A DNA stretch of 35,211 bases from contig CALMFL010000311.1 in assembly GCA_937862595.1 (NCBI GenBank), forward strand, positions 1-35,211, in the 5' to 3' direction. This DNA comes from an uncultured Fidelibacterota bacterium. GTDB lineage: Bacteria; Fidelibacterota; Fidelibacteria; Fidelibacterales; Fidelibacteraceae. Below the pieces are notes generated by a model, which worked only from the letters and a program-made list of their open reading frames with translations, ran no database searches and was not told where the DNA came from. The position numbers and the translations under genes were made by a program. This document shows, piece after piece, positions 8,718 through 14,978 of the stretch. Each line of letters begins with the position of its first letter. Positions within the stretch are counted from its first letter, which is position 1.

Positions 8718-8881
8718 ATAAAAAACTCCCGGGGGCATCCCCCGAACGCGCCGCGGTGAAATTCTCTTTGCAAAGCAAACCGAATCGCCGTAATATTCTT
8801 ATCGGAACAGAAAACGACCTCCTGCCGGCAAGCGGATGCTTCGTTTTCTGACCTTTAAAACCATGTAAAACCGGGACAACC

Positions 8882-10198
8882 ATGCGCCTCAAAGAACTGC
8901 TCGTCGTGATCCCGCACAGCGGGATCGTCATTCCGGAGGAGATCGATCCGAAAAGCCTCGCGGAGGATTTTCCCGGGATGCTGAAAAACGTGGACTGGTA
9001 CACCAATTACCTCTACGATTTCCGCGACATCCTCGGCAACAAACAATTGAATTTCCCCTATTGCAGTCTGCTGGTGGAAGCCAACCGGCATCCCGACATG
9101 CTCGACGACTGCGTTCCCCTGAAGGATCCGCTCGGAAAGAAAATGTACAAAAAGGGCCGCCAGCCGGATGAGATGCTCCGGCGTACGGTTTCGGACAAGT
9201 ACCTCATTCCCTTCCATGACTCTATCAGCGAGGCTATTACCCGCGACATCAATTTCATGCTGGACGGCCATTCGACCGTCACGGCAAAAGGCGTGGAGGA
9301 CGACCAGATCGAACTGATGAACTACCAGCATTCCCAGCTCGACGAGGGACCGGTTTACTATTCTCCGCCCGTCTTTATCGAGACCTACGCGAAAGAGCTG
9401 AGAAAACGCCTGCCGGACATCCGGATCAGCGTGAACGAGTCCCGGTATTTCAACGTCTACGGTCATGTCTGCACGCATCATTCCGTAAATTCCCTCAAGC
9501 GCATCGGACACCGCGTACCGGCCATCCTGCAGGAAACAAATCAAAATTTATACATGCATCCGAACGGCACGCCGAACGTTTGCGCCCTTGAGCGGCTGCG
9601 GCGGGCTTTTGCCGAATCGCTCTATCACACCCTCCGCAAGGTCGGCAGTATCGGCATGTCCGGAAAAATACTGGACGTTCCCATTACCCGCCAGACCTAC
9701 GATTACGACTGCGGCGCCAAGGCCCTGCAGACCCTGCTGGCATACTACGGCCTCGATATCCGCGAGGACCTGCTGATGAAGGAGCTCCGGATCTCCAAGG
9801 TGGACGGATCATCCGTCGACGAGATCCGCGCTTTCGCCAAAGCGCAGGGGTTCGCCGTCCGCGCGCATCAGAACATGAGCATCGAAGAGCTGCGCGCCCA
9901 TATCGACGACGGGCACCCGGTGCTGGTCCTCCTCCAGGCCTGGGCCGAAAAAAAACTGACCCCCGAGGAATGGAAGAACAATTACGAGGATGGCCACTAC
10001 GTCATCGTCATCGGTTACGGTCAGAACAAGATCATTTTCGAGGATCCCTCCTCCTTCAGCCGGACCTGGCTGACGGTCAGGGAATTCCGCAACCGCTGGC
10101 ACGACATCAATCCCGAGAACGGCAAAAGGATCTACAACTTCGGCATGGTGCTTTCGGGCCGCGAACCCATCGGACAGACCATGGTGCACATGGAGTGA
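8882..10198 (+). CDS. N-formylglutamate amidohydrolase-like domain fused to C39-like cysteine peptidase domain
   Basis: N-term LLVVIPHSGIVIPEEI...FMLDGHSTVT...AILQETNQNLYMHPNG; C-term VPITRQTYDYDCGAKALQTLLAYYGLDI...GHPVLVLLQAW...GHYVIVIGYGQNKIIFEDPSS. Confidence 0.8.
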   Translation: MRLKELLVVIPHSGIVIPEEIDPKSLAEDFPGMLKNVDWYTNYLYDFRDILGNKQLNFPYCSLLVEANRHPDMLDDCVPLKDPLGKKMYKKGRQPDEMLRRTVSDKYLIPFHDSISEAITRDINFMLDGHSTVTAKGVEDDQIELMNYQHSQLDEGPVYYSPPVFIETYAKELRKRLPDIRISVNESRYFNVYGHVCTHHSVNSLKRIGHRVPAILQETNQNLYMHPNGTPNVCALERLRRAFAESLYHTLRKVGSIGMSGKILDVPITRQTYDYDCGAKALQTLLAYYGLDIREDLLMKELRISKVDGSSVDEIRAFAKAQGFAVRAHQNMSIEELRAHIDDGHPVLVLLQAWAEKKLTPEEWKNNYEDGHYVIVIGYGQNKIIFEDPSSFSRTWLTVREFRNRWHDINPENGKRIYNFGMVLSGREPIGQTMVHME

Positions 10199-10359
10199 CG
10201 CCGGACAATTCGGGAAGTCACACGAATGATGAACAATGACCGCTGTCGGGCGGACAATCAGAGAACATCATAAACAAACCCTTGTGAACATTGCGGACAA
10301 TTCATAAATTTCCTGCGCTCAGGGGCTGCAGCCTCAGCCCTATAAAGCGGAAAAAAGCA

Positions 10360-11034
10360 ATGAATAAATTCTGCGACAAGATCATCGGAAAGGACTACAA
10401 ATACCTCAATACCGCGGTCCTGATCCCGCGTGTCCGGATCGGTCGCGAAGATCATCTCCTGTTTCAGCAGCGGAGCCCGGACATTATCCAGGGCGGCGAG
10501 ATCTGTTTCCCGGGAGGCCGCGTTGATGCGGTCCGGGACCGCTCCCTGAAAGACACCGCGATCCGTGAAACCTGCGAAGAGCTCGGCATTGAAAAACGCC
10601 GCATTCGCGTTCTGAGTAAACTCGGCACCCTCATCGCGCCGGTGGGTGTTGCGGTTGAGGCTTATGTCGCATCCCTCACGATTGGGGGACTTCAAGACCT
10701 CAGCATCAGCAAAGCCGAGGTGGCGCGGGTCTTCACCCTGCCCCTGGCCTGGTTCAGGGCGAACCCGCCGAAGGAGCACCGTCTCACCGTTGAGATCCAG
10801 CCGTTTCGCTATAACGATAAAAACGAAAAGGAACACCTGCTCCCGGTCAGGGATTACGCCCTGCCGGCGCGGTATGAGGAACCCTGGACGGGACGCGAAC
10901 ACCCCGTCTTTGTCTATCGGACCGACTTCGGCGTGATCTGGGGGATTACGGCGGAACTGGTGCGGGAATATGTACAGCAGGAAGCCGTAAAACGGACCTC
11001 CCTTCTAAGGAACCACGCAAAGAACAATGACTGA
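10360..11034 (+). CDS. NUDIX hydrolase (CoA pyrophosphatase-like)
   Basis: CFPGGRVDAVRDRSLKDTAIRETCEELGI Nudix box. Start set at ATG 10360 (MNKFCDKIIG). Confidence 0.88.
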   Translation: MNKFCDKIIGKDYKYLNTAVLIPRVRIGREDHLLFQQRSPDIIQGGEICFPGGRVDAVRDRSLKDTAIRETCEELGIEKRRIRVLSKLGTLIAPVGVAVEAYVASLTIGGLQDLSISKAEVARVFTLPLAWFRANPPKEHRLTVEIQPFRYNDKNEKEHLLPVRDYALPARYEEPWTGREHPVFVYRTDFGVIWGITAELVREYVQQEAVKRTSLLRNHAKNND

Positions 11035-11064
11035 TAAAACAACGTGAATGGAAAGGAAAATCAC

Positions 11065-11379
11065 ATGATCATTTCAACCACAGAGAAGATCCCGAACAAA
11101 GAGATCACCGAAATACTGGGGATCGCCCGCGGCAGCACCGTGAGAGCAAGAAATATCGGCAGGGATATTTTTGCAAGTCTTAAGAACATTGTGGGCGGCG
11201 AGATCAGCGAATACACCCAGCTTCAGGCCGAGTCCCGCGAACAGGCTCTTCAGCGCATGGTCGAGGACGCGGAAAAAATGGGCGCCGATGCGATCGTGAA
11301 CGTACGGCTGGCAACTTCCATGCTGATGCAGGGCGCCGCCGAGATCCTGGCCTATGGAACGGCCGTAAAACTTTCGTAA
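11065..11379 (+). CDS. YbjQ/UPF0145 family protein
   Basis: IISTTEKIPNKEITEILGIARGSTVRARNIGRDIFASLKNIVGGEISEYTQLQAESREQALQRMVEDAEKMGADAIVNVRLATS. Confidence 0.92.
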   Translation: MIISTTEKIPNKEITEILGIARGSTVRARNIGRDIFASLKNIVGGEISEYTQLQAESREQALQRMVEDAEKMGADAIVNVRLATSMLMQGAAEILAYGTAVKLS

Positions 11380-11380
11380 C

Positions 11381-11515
11381 ATGGATACGCTCGTGAACAT
11401 CATTTTCAGTCTCTACGGCCTGGGCATCCTCGTCATGCTCGCCCTGCTCGTCTTTTTCATCGTCAAGCGGGTTAAAACCAAAAAGACCGAAAACTTCGAG
11501 AAACGGGACAACTGA
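11381..11515 (+). CDS. 44-aa single-TM small protein (absent from supplied ORF track)
   Basis: MDTLVNIIFSLYGLGILVMLALLVFFIVKRVKTKKTENFEKRDN*; begins 1 nt after the UPF0145 stop, with one clear TM helix and basic tail. Confidence 0.6.
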   Translation: MDTLVNIIFSLYGLGILVMLALLVFFIVKRVKTKKTENFEKRDN

Positions 11516-11599
11516 GCAGAAGCCGGAAGTCAGAAGCCGGGAGTCAGAAGCCGGGAGTCAGAAGCCAGAAGTTGGGAGACGGAAGTTGGGAGACGGAAG
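11516..11599. repeat. Heptamer array (TCAGAAG/CCGGGAG/TTGGGAG/ACGGAAG)n
   Basis: 12 consecutive 7-nt units: gcagaag ccggaag tcagaag ccgggag tcagaag ccgggag tcagaag ccagaag ttgggag acggaag ttgggag acggaag. Confidence 0.9.
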
Positions 11600-11813
11600 T
11601 CCAGAAGATAGGAAGCTGAAAAGTTTTTAGTAAGCGGAATGATACTGTCTATAAAATAAAATCCACTTGCAGGGACAAATATATTTTTGTCCAAATATAA
11701 AACAAACAGAGTCAATTGCGCATTTGTAAAACGGGCACACAGTATTATGTCTTTTGTTTTTATTTATTATATGTTATATTTATGCGGTTGATCAATATTC
11801 TTAGGAGACTGCC

Positions 11814-12521
11814 ATGAAAAAGCTCATCATGATAGCGACGATGCTCTTGTTTTCATCCGCTATGCTATTTGCCGGGGGAACAGACAGCACAAAAACAGCC
11901 ATTGCTAAAGATGCCAAATGCCTGCAGTTCCGCATCGGGAGTAATTTTTCACTGTCTTCCTTTCAGGGTTCTACAATATCTTACAAGAAACATACATCCG
12001 AAAACCGCGCTTACCGTGTCGGTATTACTGTATCCGGAGAAATGTTAAAAGATTCGCGGACTTATGTACTTAGCAATGATACGGACTCACTGCACAGAGA
12101 TTACAATATAAATAACAATGATTTTTCTATTGCAGTCAACTGGCAGCGTTTAAAATATTCCAGATCGGGCAATACATATTTCTATTACGGTTACGGGCCG
12201 AATATCTCTTACGGGTTAGATTATCAAAATGTTCTCCAAGAAGAATTCGATACAACTGAACCGGAGATCATTGAAGACCAAGATAAAAGAATTTTGCACG
12301 GAATAAGTGTAGGAGCGACCTTGCTGGCCGGTGTGGAATATTTTATCACAGCATCCGTCAGTATTCACGCCGAATACAGCCAGGGAATAAAATACACTTA
12401 CCAATGGTATAAAATTTTAAGCAATTATAACGAAGATCTAATAAGAAATGATATCAGAAGAACCAACGCGGTTTCACTGAATGCCGGCGGCGCCAGGTTC
12501 GGTTGTTCCTTCTATTTTTAG
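11814..12521 (+). CDS. Outer-membrane beta-barrel-like protein
   Basis: Signal peptide MKKLIMIATMLLFSSAMLFAGG, alternating hydrophobic strands, terminal aromatic FGCSFYF. Confidence 0.65.
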   Translation: MKKLIMIATMLLFSSAMLFAGGTDSTKTAIAKDAKCLQFRIGSNFSLSSFQGSTISYKKHTSENRAYRVGITVSGEMLKDSRTYVLSNDTDSLHRDYNINNNDFSIAVNWQRLKYSRSGNTYFYYGYGPNISYGLDYQNVLQEEFDTTEPEIIEDQDKRILHGISVGATLLAGVEYFITASVSIHAEYSQGIKYTYQWYKILSNYNEDLIRNDIRRTNAVSLNAGGARFGCSFYF

Positions 12522-12633
12522 ACCTGTTTATACTAAAATAGCCTCACAAAATTACCATTAAGCCAGATTTTTTAATCCATTATTATCTTATACAGACGCC
12601 AATCATTCATAATATAAGCAATGATACATAACA

Positions 12634-12657
12634 AAGGGCTGGATATATCCAGCCCTT
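12634..12657. terminator. Perfect 24-nt palindrome AAGGGCTGGATATATCCAGCCCTT (terminator-like)
   Basis: Self-complementary hairpin downstream of the beta-barrel gene. Confidence 0.45.
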
Positions 12658-12774
12658 ACATTTTACATTTTACGTTTTACGTTTTACGTTTTACGTTTTA
12701 CGTTTTACGTCTCACGTCTCACGTCTTACGCCTGCCCTGCGTAGCCTTGGCGAAGCAGGGTCTCACGTCTCACC
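12654..12774. repeat. Heptamer array (TTTTACG/TCTCACG)n split by a 30-bp palindromic element
   Basis: ccttaca ttttaca (ttttacg)x6 (tctcacg)x2 tcttacg [cctgccctgcgtagccttggcgaagcaggg 12731-12760] tctcacg tctcacc. Confidence 0.92.
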
Positions 12775-12831
12775 AACCTACGCCAATTTGAAGGCAACAG
12801 CGGCCTGCAACAATAAATAAAAATTGCTTGT

Positions 12832-12844
12832 ATGGTTATACCAT
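12832..12844. promoter_or_regulatory. Operator-like palindrome ATGGT-TAT-ACCAT between candidate -35 and -10
   Basis: TTGCTT (12824-12829) - 17 nt - TATTGT (12847-12852) with the palindrome in the spacer, upstream of the wHTH-MNT gene. Confidence 0.4.
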
Positions 12845-12877
12845 GCTATTGTATATTATCACCATACATTAAAGCCT

Positions 12878-13495
12878 ATGAATACCTTATCGGAAATATT
12901 GGCATCAAACACCCGGGCGGAATTTTTCCGGCTGTTGTTTGGATTGAACCGGAATGAATATTACTTGCGTGAAATTGCAAAAAACTCCGGACTTTCCATC
13001 GGTACGATACAGCAGGAAGCCTTGAAATTGGAAAATCTCGGCTTGATCCGTAAGCGCCGGGACGGGAACCGAACATATTTCAAGGCCAACAATGATCACC
13101 CTCTCTATCATGAGATCCATAATCTGGTCCTTAAAACTTCCGGGCTGGCTGACGTTATTAAACCATATTTAACGGACAATGCGATTCGGTTTGCCTTTAT
13201 ATTCGGTTCTCTCGCATCCGGAAATGAAAAACCCGAAAGCGACGCAGATCTTTTTATTGTGGGTGATATCGGGCTTAGAACACTCAGTGCAAATCTAAGC
13301 GAACCCACTCAAAAGATCGGGCGAGAGATCAATCCATATACTATTTCGATAAATGAACTGCATAAGAAAATAACACAAAAAGACCATTTTGTTACGACCG
13401 TTATCAATTCAAATAAACTTTTCATCAAGGGGGACGAAAATGAGTTTGAAAAACTGGTTGAAGAATGGATGGCTAAAGCCGCACAAGACGAGTAA
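12878..13495 (+). CDS. wHTH-minimal nucleotidyltransferase (MNT) fusion, putative antitoxin
   Basis: N-term wHTH (YYLREIAKNSGLSIGTIQQEALKLENLGLIRKRRDGNRTYF); C-term FIFGSLASGNEKPESDADLFIVG = GSx10DxD motif. Start at ATG 12878. Confidence 0.88.
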   Translation: MNTLSEILASNTRAEFFRLLFGLNRNEYYLREIAKNSGLSIGTIQQEALKLENLGLIRKRRDGNRTYFKANNDHPLYHEIHNLVLKTSGLADVIKPYLTDNAIRFAFIFGSLASGNEKPESDADLFIVGDIGLRTLSANLSEPTQKIGREINPYTISINELHKKITQKDHFVTTVINSNKLFIKGDENEFEKLVEEWMAKAAQDE

Positions 13496-13880
13496 GCAGG
13501 AAATCGGCAATCTGTTTAAAATCGTTGACCGCGACCTCGGAGATGCTCAGCGAAAAGATGTTTCCCCGGACTGGCGATTCGGTATTGCTTACAATGCGGC
13601 ATTGAAGCTTTGCACTATTCTGCTGTATTGCGAAGGGTACAAATCCGAAAATACCTATGCGCATTACCGGACGATACAATCGCTGCCACTCATACTGGGC
13701 AATGACAGGTCCAATGACGCCGCCTATCTTGAGGCTTGCCGGATAAAAAGAAATATCGTTGAATATGATTATGCCGGCAGTACATCGGACAGTGAAGCGG
13801 ATGAGTTGATCGGATTTGTGAAGAAATTGTATGCTGAAGTATCGGAATGGGTTGTTAAAGATCATTCCGGGGATGTATAG
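13440..13880 (+). CDS. HEPN-like partner protein, putative toxin
   Basis: RFGIAYNAALKLCTILLYCEGYKSENTYAHYRTIQSLPLIL...ACRIKRNIVEYDYAGSTSDSEADELIGFVKKL; overlaps the MNT gene by 56 nt. Start at ATG 13440. Confidence 0.75.
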   Translation: MSLKNWLKNGWLKPHKTSKQEIGNLFKIVDRDLGDAQRKDVSPDWRFGIAYNAALKLCTILLYCEGYKSENTYAHYRTIQSLPLILGNDRSNDAAYLEACRIKRNIVEYDYAGSTSDSEADELIGFVKKLYAEVSEWVVKDHSGDV

Positions 13881-14454
13881 TCATTCTTACCTTTCCGACT
13901 TTCCATGCGATAAATGAGAACCAGCCGAACACCACGATGGCGAACAGCCGTTGGGTAACGCCCCGGTACTGAACCGGATCAAGCCCGGCAACCATGGACC
14001 AAAGGTAGAGGAACATCAGAAGTCCGGCCGACAGGGAGATCGCATGAACGGCCCTTTCGCTGAACATGCCTTTTTGCTCGTAAAGAAAGACAATGGGGAT
14101 CAGCATCACGCACATCCCGATGCCGTAAAGTCCGTGCAGAGGCGAACCGATCTTAAAGACCGCACCAAAAACAAAGGTAATCCCGAACACAGCGGTCAGG
14201 ATGCTTGTCAGCAGGAATTGCTTTTTAAAGCTTAGCAGAAGACCTGCGGCAAGCAGGATCAGGGACAAGCCCGTGAGCGCTGCGCCGGTGTTGAATATCA
14301 CCGCGGCGCTGCGGCTCGCATTCACGGCCAGTTCGCTGGCGTGACGGCCCCAGTGACTGTAGTCCTTTGCAAATAACCCGGCCAGGATCACCGTCCCGAA
14401 ATAGATCAGCGGAAGCAAGATCGCCTGTTTTATCAATCGTGTTTTAATCATCAT
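13855..14454 (-). CDS. DUF998-family membrane protein
   Basis: MMIKTRLIKQAILLPLIYFGTVILAGLFAKDYSHWGRHASELAV...FGAVFKIGSPLHGLYGIGMCVMLIPIVF; DUF998-like. Confidence 0.65.
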   Translation of the reverse strand: MMIKTRLIKQAILLPLIYFGTVILAGLFAKDYSHWGRHASELAVNASRSAAVIFNTGAALTGLSLILLAAGLLLSFKKQFLLTSILTAVFGITFVFGAVFKIGSPLHGLYGIGMCVMLIPIVFLYEQKGMFSERAVHAISLSAGLLMFLYLWSMVAGLDPVQYRGVTQRLFAIVVFGWFSFIAWKVGKVRMTIHPRNDL

Positions 14455-14458
14455 ATAC

Positions 14459-14590
14459 TCTTCATGTTGGGTTGATTCAAGCACCAAGTGCAATTTTCTT
14501 CTCTCTTAAATAATACTTGATTCGCCGTAAAAAAACCACGTGTTTTTGCGGGTCGGTTATTCAGCTTCGTCATTATAGGAATCAGCTCAT
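14459..14590 (-). pseudogene. IS30-like transposase C-terminal remnant
   Basis: ITDNELIPIMTKLNNRPAKTRGFFTANQVLFKRE, then (frameshifted) KKIALGA*; resembles the IS30-family LNNRPRK-x-LGF-x-TPNEVF tail. Confidence 0.5.
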
Positions 14591-14850
14591 TATCAGTAAT
14601 GGTTGTTAAGTTCCTTTTACCGTGAAAATCGTAACGATGGGGAAGTTGTCTGAATGTTTTTGCCCGCGGTTCTCTCACATGGGACGCACGACCTCCAGGT
14701 CGAAGATCTTCGCATAGAGAACCTAATCCGGGCAAGTATCTTCAAGCACTTTTGCCAACTATTGCGTCAAACCTCGCGCCGGCGAGGATGGAACCTTCAC
14801 GATCTGTATGTAATGTTCCCGGAGGAGATCGACATTATTTCCTCTATGAG
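14585..14850 (-). pseudogene. Decayed citrate lyase alpha-subunit (citF) fragment
   Basis: Minus-strand reading RGLTQ*LAKVLEDTCPD*VLYAKIFDLEVVRPM*ENR... parallels intact CitF GGSTQYSTKMLEDGCLDYMLDAQTFDLEAVRSMRENR; then HRYDFHGKRNLTT parallels HCYDYHAKGNFTT. In-frame stops and a frameshift. Confidence 0.8.
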
Positions 14851-14978
14851 AAACCCTTTTCTGCGAGAAGCAAAGAAGGAAGGAAGATTCGTTTCGGAAA
14901 TGTGTATAATGCAATATCAAACATGGCGTGGTTTAATAAGCTTATCCGGCTTGCCTGTTCCGAACCGGCAATAAAACG

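Noticed and set aside
8730-8744. CGGGGG-CAT-CCCCCG hairpin as a terminator for the Imm-5-like gene
   Set aside because: Perfect stem, but no T-tract follows on the + strand; the A-run lies upstream, so it would only suit minus-strand transcription, where no gene ends.
12654-12774. Possible CRISPR array
   Set aside because: Units are contiguous 7-mers without unique spacers and no cas genes are present.
14654-14974. + strand ORFs of 106 aa and 76 aa (14752-14982)
   Set aside because: Mostly the complementary strand of the decayed citF fragment; the similarity to an ORF antisense to intact citF is explained by that homology.
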